A stretch of 12,644 bases of DNA from assembly GCA_049794535.1 (NCBI GenBank), contig JBARCX010000341.1:1-12644 (forward strand), given 5' to 3'. Under the pieces are notes generated by a model. That model made no database searches and was not told the origin of the DNA. It saw only the letters and a program-made list of their open reading frames with translations. The DNA is from JBARCX01 sp049794535. Lineage in GTDB: Bacteria; Pseudomonadota; Gammaproteobacteria; Xanthomonadales; Rhodanobacteraceae. Both the position numbers and the translations under genes were made by a program. Positions within the stretch are counted from its first letter, which is position 1. Every line of letters starts with the position of its first letter. Shown here piece by piece: positions 1 through 9,033 of this stretch.

Positions 1-230
1 ATCACAAACACGCGGCCGTTCGCATCGAGCGAGCCATCGATCTGTGTACCCGTCGCCGATTGAACACGATTTAGAATCGCCGACGTCTTGCCTGGCTGAT
101 TGATCTGGACATGCTCATCAGCAGCGATATCAAAATCGTTCCAGTTGACGACCAGCTTATCGGTCGACTGGTTGATGCTGGTGTTCTTGCCGCTCTGGTC
201 GATGGAGCCGGCACCTGCCGCAATGGTGCC
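1..230 (-). repeat. TPS/haemagglutination-activity module, copy 3 (cut by window edge)
   Basis: Third copy, beginning after proline-rich linker 2 with TIAAGAGSID, NTSINQ, VNWNDFDI, INQPGK and LNRVQ. It is cut just before NPNGI. The offset to copy 2 is 1098 nt. Positions 1-71 are identical to 1099-1169, and the rest of the visible copy has only scattered substitutions, so copies 2 and 3 are recent or homogenised duplicates. Confidence 0.85.
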
Positions 231-2717
231 CACCTTTCCTGGCGCAGGCGGATTGACCGGGTCAACAGGCGCTACTGGCGGATCGACCGGCGTTACCGGT
301 GGGTCAACCGGCGTTACCGGTGGATCGACCGGCGTCACCGGCGGATCAACCGGTGTTACTGGGTCACGGTGATCCCGCACGATGCCGGACAGCTGAAGCG
401 CCCCAGCGCCTGCATCCAATTGAGCGTCCTTACCGATATCGATGACACCGACGCTGAACTGAGGCGTCAGGCTAATGCCATTTCTTGCGGCCAGGCGTCC
501 ATCCACCTGGATGTTACCGACACCACTAGCCCTGATAAACGAGCCTTCAATATCGCCACCCAGTTCCAGGTTACGATTCTCGGTGTCGCCTTGGAAAGAC
601 ACCAAACCATTACCGCCCGCCTTGATCGTTCCGGTATTGGAGACATTCGCCACGTTCGAGGAGCCGTTGCTGCTGGCCCCTGCCGCCAGCGAGACATCGC
701 CACTTGTTGTCTCGATGTGTCCGTTGTTGGTTACCGAGGAGAGTACCGAGGAGTTGTAGCTGTTATCTCTATTGATAACGACATTCGTCAAACCACCATC
801 GGGGTTGATCGATGCCTGAACCGAATCACCCGAGTAAAGGCCGACCTGTGCGTTGGAGGTGATGCTGCCGCTGGCAGCGTTGGCTACCTGTCCACCGAAT
901 AGCGAGACGCCTGCGTCGCCGGCCGCGATCGCCCCCTCATTCACCACCGCGGCACGTTTCCTGGCCACAAAGATCAGGCGATCATTCGGGTTCGAGCCGG
1001 CCGACATGAAGCTGTTGTCGGTGATATCCATGGTAGAGAGCACCACGCCATTGGCGTTGATCGTGCCGGTCTTGCCGACCACGATGCCGTTCGGATTGAT
1101 CACAAACACGCGGCCGTTCGCATCGAGCGAGCCATCGATCTGTGTACCCGTCGCCGATTGAACACGATTCAGAATCGCCGAGGTCTTGCCTGGCTGATTG
1201 ATCTGAACGTGCTCGTCAGCAGCGATATCGAAATCGTTCCAGTTGACGACGAGCTTGTCGGTCGACTGGTTGATCGTCGTGTTCTTACCGCTCTGGTCGA
1301 TCGTGCCGGCGCCTGCCGCAACGGTGCCGCCCTTCGGTCCCGATGCGGGCGGCGGGACGGGATCAACAGGCGGTGGAACCGGATCGACAGGTGGCGGAAC
1401 GGGATCAACGGGCGGCGGAACCGGATCGACGGGTGGCGGGACGGGGTCAACGGGCGGCGTAGCCGACCGGTGATCGATCACACTACCGCCAGCGACGAAC
1501 TCCACACCGCCGGCAGCGAATTGGGCATCCTTGCCAATCTCCAACGTATGCGTAGCTGACACACTCAGATCATTCTTGGCGATCGCATCGCCATTGACAG
1601 TCAAATCGTTATTAGCCAGCAGCCTGACATTGCTGCCCTTGATGCTTGCGCCATCAGCAACAACGATGTCACCCAGCAGGTTCCTGTCGGTGGCGCGAAC
1701 AACCGCATCACCGCCGGCGGTGATAGCACCGTCGACAAGAACATGGTCAATAGCGGAGACATTGACATCGCCGCTACCCGTGACAGTGCCACCGATATGT
1801 GTCGTGGCATTCAAACTATCGGTACGAATGTCGACGTTGCTGCCCGAACGGAACGGACTGGCCGCGCCGTTGGCATCGATGGAGCCGGTGTTACGCAGTG
1901 CCTCGCCCTTCGCGGAGGTGGAGGTCGTGGCATTCAACAAAACATCGGCGTTATCAGTCTGGATTTTTCCATCATTGGCCGTCAGGACACTTAGTCCCGC
2001 ATCACCGTATCCATCATTCGTCGTCATGCCGACGCGGAGATTTCCATTAGTACTGACATTGGTATTGACAGCCTCGGCCGCGACGAGATTAACGCTGGAA
2101 ACAGAGTCCGCGCTAGCGACTACCGAAAGCGAACCATTGGCACCGTTAACCACTTGGCCGCCCATCAAAGAGATGCCGCCAGCACCGGCGGTGATGGTGC
2201 CGTCATTGACTACAGCGGCGCGTGCCATACCGACTTTGGTGCTGAAATTGAGCGCCGAATTGCTGTCGGTATTGGCATTCATGAATTGCTGATCGCCCAC
2301 GTCCAGCGTCGACAACACCACGCCATTGGCGTTGATGGTGCCGCTCTTGCCTACCGCGATACCGTTCGGGTTGATCACGAACACACGACCGTTCGCATCC
2401 AGCGAACCATCGATCTGCGTGCCCTTACTGGACATAACGCGATTAAGAATCGCCGACTTCGCATTCGGCTGATTGATCTGTACATGATCATTCGCACCGA
2501 TATCGAAATCGTTCCAGTTGACGATGAGCTTGTCGCTCGACTGGTTGATAGTGGTATTGCCGCCGTTCTGGCTGATCGTGCCGTTACCGGCTGCGACATT
2601 ACCTGCCGTAACAGCACCTGCGGGGCCAGCCACCATCAGCATGGCAATAGTCGCGGCGAGTGGCTTTATTTTTAAAGATGAGGACGGTACGTTTGACTTT
2701 TTGTTGATCTTTTCCAT
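1..2717 (-). CDS. TpsA-type filamentous haemagglutinin-like exoprotein, partial, with three TPS-domain copies
   Basis: This is the secreted partner of a two-partner (type Vb) secretion pair. It is exported by Sec and then threaded through the TpsB pore encoded just upstream (3104-4882). The start is ATG at 2717. An in-frame TAG lies 9 nt upstream and an AGGA ribosome site 4 nt upstream. No stop occurs in 905 codons, so the gene continues beyond the left edge. Residues 1 to about 35 form a signal peptide with a basic start (MEKINKKS) and a hydrophobic core ending in GPAGA. The haemagglutination-activity (TPS) domain follows, with NTTINQ, NWNDFDIG (67-74), INQP, LNRV and NPNGI (116-120). The same domain recurs with NPNGI at 541-545 and begins a third time at about residue 830. 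Proline-rich linkers (about 420-457 and 781-826) separate the copies. Between them are Asn/Gly/Val-rich stretches consistent with a right-handed beta-helix. Adhesin, contact-dependent toxin or other C-terminal functions cannot be judged because the C-terminus is absent. Confidence 0.9.
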   Translation of the reverse strand, partial: MEKINKKSNVPSSSLKIKPLAATIAMLMVAGPAGAVTAGNVAAGNGTISQNGGNTTINQSSDKLIVNWNDFDIGANDHVQINQPNAKSAILNRVMSSKGTQIDGSLDANGRVFVINPNGIAVGKSGTINANGVVLSTLDVGDQQFMNANTDSNSALNFSTKVGMARAAVVNDGTITAGAGGISLMGGQVVNGANGSLSVVASADSVSSVNLVAAEAVNTNVSTNGNLRVGMTTNDGYGDAGLSVLTANDGKIQTDNADVLLNATTSTSAKGEALRNTGSIDANGAASPFRSGSNVDIRTDSLNATTHIGGTVTGSGDVNVSAIDHVLVDGAITAGGDAVVRATDRNLLGDIVVADGASIKGSNVRLLANNDLTVNGDAIAKNDLSVSATHTLEIGKDAQFAAGGVEFVAGGSVIDHRSATPPVDPVPPPVDPVPPPVDPVPPPVDPVPPPVDPVPPPASGPKGGTVAAGAGTIDQSGKNTTINQSTDKLVVNWNDFDIAADEHVQINQPGKTSAILNRVQSATGTQIDGSLDANGRVFVINPNGIVVGKTGTINANGVVLSTMDITDNSFMSAGSNPNDRLIFVARKRAAVVNEGAIAAGDAGVSLFGGQVANAASGSITSNAQVGLYSGDSVQASINPDGGLTNVVINRDNSYNSSVLSSVTNNGHIETTSGDVSLAAGASSNGSSNVANVSNTGTIKAGGNGLVSFQGDTENRNLELGGDIEGSFIRASGVGNIQVDGRLAARNGISLTPQFSVGVIDIGKDAQLDAGAGALQLSGIVRDHRDPVTPVDPPVTPVDPPVTPVDPPVTPVDPPVAPVDPVNPPAPGKVGTIAAGAGSIDQSGKNTSINQSTDKLVVNWNDFDIAADEHVQINQPGKTSAILNRVQSATGTQIDGSLDANGRVFV
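268..351 (-). repeat. Four 21-bp tandem repeats (plus partial flanks) encoding proline-rich linker 2
   Basis: Four 21-bp units begin at 268, 289, 310 and 331, with degenerate partial units on both sides. On the minus strand they encode repeated TPVDPPV. The heptad composition resembles linker 1 but the sequence is distinct, so the two arrays expanded separately or have diverged. The array joins module 2 to module 3. Confidence 0.88.
862..1326 (-). repeat. TPS/haemagglutination-activity module, copy 2 (internal)
   Basis: Second copy of the same domain inside the exoprotein. It repeats TVAAGAGTI, NTTINQ, VNWNDFDI, INQP, LNRV, QIDGSLDANGRVFVINPNGI (NPNGI at nt 1083-1097) and GTINANGVVLST, then AAVVNEG and GGQVANAA. 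It follows proline-rich linker 1. An internal copy lies far from the signal peptide, so it is not in the normal place for TpsB recognition. Confidence 0.85.
1351..1455 (-). repeat. Five 21-bp tandem repeats encoding proline-rich linker 1
   Basis: Five exact-length 21-bp units start at 1351, 1372, 1393, 1414 and 1435, differing by a few mostly silent changes. Read on the minus strand they encode repeated PPPVDPV and join the end of module 1 to module 2. The unit keeps the reading frame, so copy-number change would not disrupt the protein. Such Pro/Val/Asp repeats are expected to form an extended spacer. Confidence 0.9.
2127..2597 (-). repeat. TPS/haemagglutination-activity module, copy 1
   Basis: First copy of the repeated domain, directly after the signal peptide, the canonical place for the TpsB recognition domain. 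It covers roughly residues 41-197. It carries VAAGNGTI, NTTINQ, VNWNDFDIG, INQP, LNRV, QIDGSLDANGRVFVINPNGI, a GTINANGVVLST stretch, and then AAVVNDG and GGQVVNGA. The NPNGI motif lies 425 codons before that of copy 2. Its DNA is more diverged from copies 2 and 3 than those are from each other. Confidence 0.85.
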
Positions 2718-3103
2718 GATTTCCTACTCTCTCCCATTAAACATAACGATGAGCACAATCACGTAATGACTAGTACCCATCGCCACCTCATGACTGGCCA
2801 AACAGCTGGCATGCTTTCCTGCCCAGTCAATGTTTTCGCGACACATGCAACATGTGATCTATGCCGCGCCTTGGTTCGTTGCAACGACCATGAGGGTGCA
2901 GACGTCGATATTCTCGATATGCACCATGCATGCCGCGCGCAAGCGACCCTGATTCAGCTGTTTACCTTCACCTCTAAGCAATACATTCCAAGAAAGAACA
3001 CACATCGTGGGTGTCATTCAGGTGCACACCAGCGACGCGCTTTTCAGCGACGATTATCAAAAGACTTAATGAGATGGGTCGTGCGTTATTTGCTGTGTCG
3101 TGC
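2718..3103. other. Intergenic gap between tpsB and tpsA
   Basis: This 386-nt stretch has no convincing open frame. It separates the tpsB stop from the tpsA start on the minus strand. I see the tpsA ribosome site at 2722-2725, a short interrupted palindrome CACATG-caa-CATGTG at 2842-2856, and a 12-bp palindrome (tcgttgcaacga) at 2876-2887. I see no clear factor-independent terminator and no convincing -35/-10 pair. The length leaves room for a separate tpsA promoter. Confidence 0.6.
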
Positions 3104-4882
3104 TTAAAACAACATCGTCGCGCTGACCCAGGTTTGGGAGCCGTCTGAAACGGCTTGTCCCAGTGGAGCCGCGCCAACGCGTTTGGCGTACGTCACGTTA
3201 ATGGAAACTTTCTTGTTGTACTGATAGCTCAAACCCAAGCCTGCTGATTTCACCGTGATCATGTTCGCTGCTCCATCGAGTGCATGCTGCTTGTTGATCT
3301 GCCCACGGCCTTGGTCGTAGAAGAGACTGGCTTGCAAACCGGGGACGGGATTGATCTGCTGCGTCAGGCTGGCGGATAGCACTGCCCCCTGATCGACGCT
3401 CGACAACTGGCTGTTGTAGCCGCGTACCGCCTGGGCGCCCGTCAGGCCCATCTGCTCGGACGAATCGAGATGGCGATTGGCCAGCTGAATGCTGCCTTTG
3501 AGTGAAGCGCTCAGGCCGTCACGTATCTTTTGTGAAAACTCGACGTTACCGACAAATTTTCCAAAGCGCCCCGAAGGCGTGAGCCCATCGAAATCGAATG
3601 CGCCAAGCTCCCTGCGCTTCAGGTAACCAGCGACGAGCGTCGCATCGAATTGCACCGCATTCGGACGGCCAGCCAACTCACCCAGCTTGTAACCGGACAG
3701 CTTCGCGCCTGCCACGATGGAGCTTCGCCGTGAACTCAGTTCGAAGAACGTATCGGTGAGCTTTTTGTAGTCGAGCGTGCCGCCTAAGGTCAGGTTGGCG
3801 TTATCGCGCTGCAGCAGGGGTTTGTTCGCGTAGATGCCGGTGACATCCGCAAAGCCGTTCGGGTCGAAAATATCCTTATAGGGACCACCCTGCTGATAGT
3901 TGATACGCGAATACTGCACGCCGCCACGTATGCCATCGCGCCCCAGGGGTAACTCGTACGAGGCTTGCCCAAGCACCGTATGACCGCCACGCCCCTCGCG
4001 CCCCTGATGCGAGGGTGGTGCGTATAGCGCAACGCCTTGGAATTGATCGCCCATACCCAGCGGGCTATTGATGATCGCTTGCACACCCACGCGATTCGCG
4101 CCGGATGCGGGCGAGCCCGAGTTGTCGGCCAGCACGGCACCGCGTATCCGTGGCGTTGACGTGACCACCATGGTGGCATCGGTCGTACCGATCTTCTCGC
4201 CAGGAGCCAGCCCGATTCGCGCGCTGTCGACGCCGGAAAGCGCGTCGATGCGATGTGCTACCTGCTCGAGCTCGGCAAGGCTCGGTGCTTTTGCGTCGCT
4301 GCCCCTTGCGGGCAGGTACGACATCAACGTCTTGTCGGAAACCAGCGAGGTGTTTTTAAGCGACAGGCCCTCCACACTGCCGTGCTTGATCGAAAAGCGC
4401 ACGACACCATCGTCGACTTTCTGATCCGGCAAGACGGCGTAGGCAAGAAGGTCCACTTCGTTACGCAGTATGGCGTTGAGCAAGATGCGTACACGCGTGA
4501 TATCGGCATAACTAAGTTCGCGTGCCTCTACCGATTTAAATAACTTCTGCACATGCGCAGCAGCGGGCTCGGGCAACGTTTCATCCAGCTCGAAACGTTT
4601 GACCAGGAGTTTCGGCCCGCTGTCTTTCTCTAACTCCGGGGCGATATCGGAGACATCATTCCCCTCAGCACTACCCTGAGCCGGTTTATTGGTGGCATCC
4701 GGCGATAATAAAGACTGGTTCTGCTGCAGTAGTGCGCCCGACGACGTACTCGGCAAAGCATGCGGGGGCGGCGCAACCTGTGCATGCACAGTGTGAGATG
4801 GCGTAAAAAGGACGAGGCCGAGCATGCCTGCGACGTACATGCCGGATGCACGCTGGGGTGCCATGACATAAGAAGTCTTCAT
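3104..4882 (-). CDS. TpsB/FhaC/ShlB-family outer-membrane transporter for the adjacent exoprotein
   Basis: This is the outer-membrane pore of the two-partner secretion system; its substrate is almost certainly the TpsA protein encoded downstream. With the ATG at 4882 the product is 592 residues, typical for the family. The signal peptide spans about 1-34 and ends in VHA. A short helix-like SGALLQQNQSLLS and a linker follow, then two POTRA domains (about 91-168 and 169-243) and a beta-barrel (about 247-592). Diagnostic features are DNSGS...NRVGVQ...PLGMGDQ at the barrel start, the loop-6 VRGY motif at 486-489, FYDQG at 521-525 and a C-terminal phenylalanine. The open frame extends upstream to 5104, but those 74 codons carry no domain. 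The signal peptide at 4882 (or possibly 4864) decides the start; no strong ribosome site precedes either. Confidence 0.92.
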   Translation of the reverse strand: MKTSYVMAPQRASGMYVAGMLGLVLFTPSHTVHAQVAPPPHALPSTSSGALLQQNQSLLSPDATNKPAQGSAEGNDVSDIAPELEKDSGPKLLVKRFELDETLPEPAAAHVQKLFKSVEARELSYADITRVRILLNAILRNEVDLLAYAVLPDQKVDDGVVRFSIKHGSVEGLSLKNTSLVSDKTLMSYLPARGSDAKAPSLAELEQVAHRIDALSGVDSARIGLAPGEKIGTTDATMVVTSTPRIRGAVLADNSGSPASGANRVGVQAIINSPLGMGDQFQGVALYAPPSHQGREGRGGHTVLGQASYELPLGRDGIRGGVQYSRINYQQGGPYKDIFDPNGFADVTGIYANKPLLQRDNANLTLGGTLDYKKLTDTFFELSSRRSSIVAGAKLSGYKLGELAGRPNAVQFDATLVAGYLKRRELGAFDFDGLTPSGRFGKFVGNVEFSQKIRDGLSASLKGSIQLANRHLDSSEQMGLTGAQAVRGYNSQLSSVDQGAVLSASLTQQINPVPGLQASLFYDQGRGQINKQHALDGAANMITVKSAGLGLSYQYNKKVSINVTYAKRVGAAPLGQAVSDGSQTWVSATMLF

Positions 4883-5257
4883 CGGCAATCCAGAGCCTGG
4901 ATCCTGGAAACCAGGGGCTCGCGCGCCGTTGAAGCGGTGAAACTTACTGAAAAATGGCTCGATGCAAAACATGCACCGATAATTCGGGAAGCGGGCCGCA
5001 GCACGAATAGACGTCCTTATCTTTTTTAGACACGTACATCGTATTTGTCGCATCTGCCCCCGGACATAAAGAACATCCGAAATACTTGAAGGGGCATTCA
5101 ACAAAAACTAGCGTCACCAACCTGCCAAATCCCATCTGGCAAATCGGATTACCGTGCCTTTCGCTGACGGGTGCGACTTGGTTACATCTCTCATCGAAAA
5201 TTTTTCAGGCACGTTCGATGTGGCTCATGACGCATGTGCAGGGTCTGCACTGCTCTC

Positions 5258-5305
5258 GCTCGTCATTGACCAGCTTCGCTGTTGTGAGGCCGGTCAATGA
5301 CGAGC
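5258..5305. repeat. Perfect 14-bp inverted repeat with 20-nt spacer
   Basis: The left arm gctcgtcattgacc (5258-5271) and right arm ggtcaatgacgagc (5292-5305) are exact reverse complements. No T-run follows either arm on its outgoing strand, so it does not look like an ordinary factor-independent terminator. It lies about 375 nt upstream of the tpsB start and about 290 nt upstream of typA. A regulator-binding site, a leader-RNA hairpin or a repeat-element remnant are all possible. Confidence 0.75.
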
Positions 5306-5469
5306 AAAAGAACAGGCTCACGGGGGCCCCCCGAGGCTTGCGCAAATGAAGGGCGATATTCGGAGACCTTGAACAGTCTCTTACGACTGCCAAGCCAACC
5401 ATGCACAAGCCAAATACCCCTCTCCCTGCCTGCTAGACATCCGCAGGGAACATCCCGCCCACCTAGCCC

Positions 5470-5487
5470 CAGGCCAGTACTGGCCTG
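5470..5487. promoter_or_regulatory. Perfect 18-bp palindrome upstream of the typA promoter
   Basis: The sequence caggccagtactggcctg is its own reverse complement, with no central spacer. It ends about 43 bp upstream of the TATAAT at 5530. The size and position suit a dimeric repressor or activator site, but no regulator is identified. Confidence 0.5.
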
Positions 5488-5529
5488 AACCGCCAGCAGG
5501 CTGTGCAGGCAAGTTGTCACGTTAACCCG

Positions 5530-5535
5530 TATAAT
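5530..5535 (+). promoter_or_regulatory. Probable -10 element of the typA promoter
   Basis: A perfect TATAAT sits 61 nt upstream of the typA ATG, which would give a leader of about 55 nt. No good -35 lies at 16-18 nt spacing. TTGTCA at 5514-5519 is only 10 nt away, too close to pair with it. The hexamer match and position support the call only moderately. Confidence 0.45.
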
Positions 5536-5596
5536 CGGCGGTTTGATCCCATCCGATCCCTTACGAGACAAGCCTCCGGGCCGTCCGAGCTACCCT

Positions 5597-7441
<1,845 letters not shown>

Positions 7442-7461
7442 TCTACGCTTGATTCATGATG

Positions 7462-7500
7462 CAAAAAACAACGCCCGGCATGTCCGGGCGTTGTTTTTTG
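7462..7500. terminator. Strong bidirectional factor-independent terminator after typA
   Basis: A 17-bp perfect stem (7462-7478 with 7484-7500) has a GC-rich core (acgcccgg / ccgggcgt), a 5-nt loop catgt, an A-run on the left and a T-run on the right. It lies about 20 nt after the typA stop and works on either strand. It therefore also protects typA from transcription arriving from the flagellar minus-strand genes. Confidence 0.95.
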
Positions 7501-7502
7501 TT

Positions 7503-7581
7503 GGGTAGGTTGGGATGAGCCAGCGAATCCCAACGCAGAGGTATATCGACGTTGGGGTTCGCAAGCTCCCCCAACCTGCCC
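7503..7581. repeat. Pair of inverted REP sequences (BIME-like)
   Basis: The plus-strand REP starts with GTAG (7505-7508), followed by an 8-bp stem gttgggat/atcccaac (7509-7516 with 7527-7534) and a 10-nt loop. A second copy in the opposite orientation (7550-7581) begins GCAG on the minus strand with a gttgggg/ccccaac stem. The two units together form nested 12- and 13-bp inverted repeats, each with one mismatch. A GTAG tetranucleotide before a short imperfect hairpin is the hallmark of REPs mobilised by RAYT transposases. It fills the space between convergent genes and ends 3 nt from the stop of the next gene. Confidence 0.8.
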
Positions 7582-7583
7582 TT

Positions 7584-8354
7584 CTACCGCACAGCCAGAT
7601 TCATCCCCTGGATCTGTCTGGCCACCTTCACCAATTTCTCTTCGTAAGCCGCATCGGTGGCGTAACCGCCGCGCTTGAGTCCGCGACCAAAGGCGCGAGC
7701 ATCATTACCGGCATTGATCGCACCGGCGTAACGCGGATTATCTTTCAGCAGCTTGGTGTAATCGCGAAAAGCGCTGCCGTAATCGGGGTAGGCGCGAAAG
7801 CGCTGAACCATTTTCACATCGGCACCGTTGATGTATTCGGTAGTCATTGCGTCAACGGAAGATCCGCGCCAGCTTGAACCTGCCTTGATGCCGAACAGGT
7901 TGTGCACGCTACGACCTTGCGACTTGACCGGCTGCTGCCCCCAACCCGATTCCAGCGCAGCATGCGCCGCGATGATGTGCGGAGAGGTTCCGAGTTGTTC
8001 GGCCGCCTGCATGGCCCATGGAGCGATTTTGTCGAGGAAGGCGCGACGGCTCGCATCCGTCGATCCGCCTGAAGCCGGCTCGACGGATTTCGCACCGGAA
8101 GCTTGATACGACGCCAGCCAGCTATCGGCGGAGGTACCGTACGACGCCATCGACGGCACGGTCGCCGACGTCGCCGCCGCGGAGCCGAAGCCGTTCTCGA
8201 TGCTTCCAAGAATCTCGGCTCGCAACGAGCCATAGGCAGACGAAAAGCTCGCCCTGTCAGCCGCGCTGCCGCTGACAGCTTGAGGCTGCAACGGCAAGGC
8301 AATGTCGTCGAAACCGCTGCCGGCTCGAGGGAAGCTCAGGTTAGCCGGCTGCAT
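7584..8354 (-). CDS. Stand-alone FlgJ-type peptidoglycan glucosaminidase
   Basis: Peptidoglycan hydrolase of the FlgJ C-terminal (glucosaminidase, Pfam Glucosaminidase) family, which cuts the wall so that the flagellar rod can pass. Numbered from the ATG at 8354 (256 residues), the catalytic Glu is residue 135 in AALESGWGQ. NLFGIKA follows, and GGYATDAAYEEKL near the C-terminus carries the conserved Tyr. The first ~100 residues are Ser/Ala-rich and lack the FlgJ rod-binding domain. There is no signal peptide or membrane segment, consistent with export by the flagellar type III apparatus, as for FlgJ. The ATG overlaps the flgN stop by 14 nt (translational coupling); a GTG at 8369 would add 5 residues. 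It is the last gene of the flgM-flgN unit. A separate FlgJ rod-domain remnant is encoded at 11568-11705, so the two FlgJ halves are split here. Confidence 0.88.
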   Translation of the reverse strand: MQPANLSFPRAGSGFDDIALPLQPQAVSGSAADRASFSSAYGSLRAEILGSIENGFGSAAATSATVPSMASYGTSADSWLASYQASGAKSVEPASGGSTDASRRAFLDKIAPWAMQAAEQLGTSPHIIAAHAALESGWGQQPVKSQGRSVHNLFGIKAGSSWRGSSVDAMTTEYINGADVKMVQRFRAYPDYGSAFRDYTKLLKDNPRYAGAINAGNDARAFGRGLKRGGYATDAAYEEKLVKVARQIQGMNLAVR

Positions 8355-8736
8355 AGGTATGCCGCTCACCGTGCAGTACGCGCTGCATCGTTTCGTACTG
8401 AGAAGCCAGCAATTGGCCGTTACGCATGGTCAATGTCTTGCAGTGGATGGCCAGCGCCTTCAATTCAGCGCAACGCTTTTCCAGCACCCTATGCTGAGCC
8501 GCCTTACCGGCCGCAGGGCTTCGCTTGGCGATATCCGACAGCGCGCCGACAAGACGAGGACGCTTGCGCCCCTGCTCGTCCAACAAGCGCACTTCCTCAG
8601 CAATGGTTTCACTAATGCGCGCGAGCATGGTCGTATCCAACCGCATGGCGGTTGTGAACTGTTCTTCCAACATGCCGGCCAACTTGCGGTAAGCCCGCAG
8701 TTCGCCGTCGAGATCTTCGAGCGCGCGCCTATACAT
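8341..8736 (-). CDS. flgN: FlgN-like flagellar export chaperone
   Basis: Cytoplasmic chaperone expected to deliver the hook-filament junction proteins FlgK and FlgL to the flagellar export gate. The product is 131 residues (E. coli FlgN is 138), largely charged alpha-helix and predicted coiled coil throughout (LEEQFTTAM, ISETIAEEVRLLDEQGRKR, VLEKRCAELKAL, NGQLLASQYETM). Sequence conservation in this family is low, so the call rests on length, helical character and position directly after flgM. An AGAGG ribosome site overlaps the flgM stop, 8 nt before the ATG. The 3' end overlaps the glucosaminidase gene. Confidence 0.85.
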   Translation of the reverse strand: MYRRALEDLDGELRAYRKLAGMLEEQFTTAMRLDTTMLARISETIAEEVRLLDEQGRKRPRLVGALSDIAKRSPAAGKAAQHRVLEKRCAELKALAIHCKTLTMRNGQLLASQYETMQRVLHGERHTYAAG

Positions 8737-8742
8737 GTATGT

Positions 8743-9033
8743 TTACCTCTGTTTACCGTGAAAGCGCTGGATCATGCCAGCCAGCTTGTCAGCGTCGAAG
8801 GGGATTTCACCGGCTTCCAGCGCGGTCTTGATCTGGTTCACGCGAGCGATGTCAAAGTCGGATGCTTCGCTAAGCGCGCCTTGCGCGGCACGCAACGTAG
8901 CGGCGTCACGCGACGTGTCGTTAACCTGACCCTTGGCAGCACGAGCCGTCTTGCCCGGCGCCTCGGAGGCAGTGGCTGCGGAAGTGCCGTTGACGGCAGG
9001 TTGGCTTGGTCCTTTGGTGATTCGCATGGTCAT
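8743..9033 (-). CDS. flgM: Anti-sigma-28 factor FlgM
   Basis: Negative regulator that binds sigma-28 (FliA) until the hook-basal body is complete and FlgM is then exported. The product is 96 residues. The disordered, Ala/Thr-rich N-terminal half is typical, and the C-terminal sigma-binding region carries the family signature DFDIARVNQIKTALEAGEI followed by DADKLAGMI. Two starts are possible: 9033 (preceded by GAGG) and 9027 (AAGG 7 nt upstream), differing by two residues. It is 6 nt from flgN. Because FlgM release depends on a working export apparatus, the damaged rod/hook genes nearby imply that any sigma-28 partner would stay repressed, unless another flagellar system exports FlgM. Confidence 0.93.
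   Translation of the reverse strand: MTMRITKGPSQPAVNGTSAATASEAPGKTARAAKGQVNDTSRDAATLRAAQGALSEASDFDIARVNQIKTALEAGEIPFDADKLAGMIQRFHGKQR

Larger units (their letters stand above)
4883..5529. other. Divergent intergenic region between tpsB and typA
   Basis: No credible gene lies in this roughly 650-nt stretch. It must hold the tpsB promoter and regulatory sites (minus strand), but I could not pick a convincing -35/-10 pair for tpsB. The notable contents are the inverted repeat at 5258-5305 and the palindrome at 5470-5487, each listed separately. Confidence 0.6.

Noticed and set aside
111..902. 263-codon plus-strand frame with Arg/Asn-rich repeats
   Set aside because: It is antisense to the exoprotein, and its repeats are the complementary reading of the proline-linker minisatellite.
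268..1455. Repeat arrays considered as a CRISPR
   Set aside because: The units are contiguous 21-bp in-frame coding repeats with no unique spacers.
4883..5104. 74-codon N-terminal extension of the TpsB frame
   Set aside because: It contains no domain and would bury the clear signal peptide that begins at 4882, so the shorter start is preferred.
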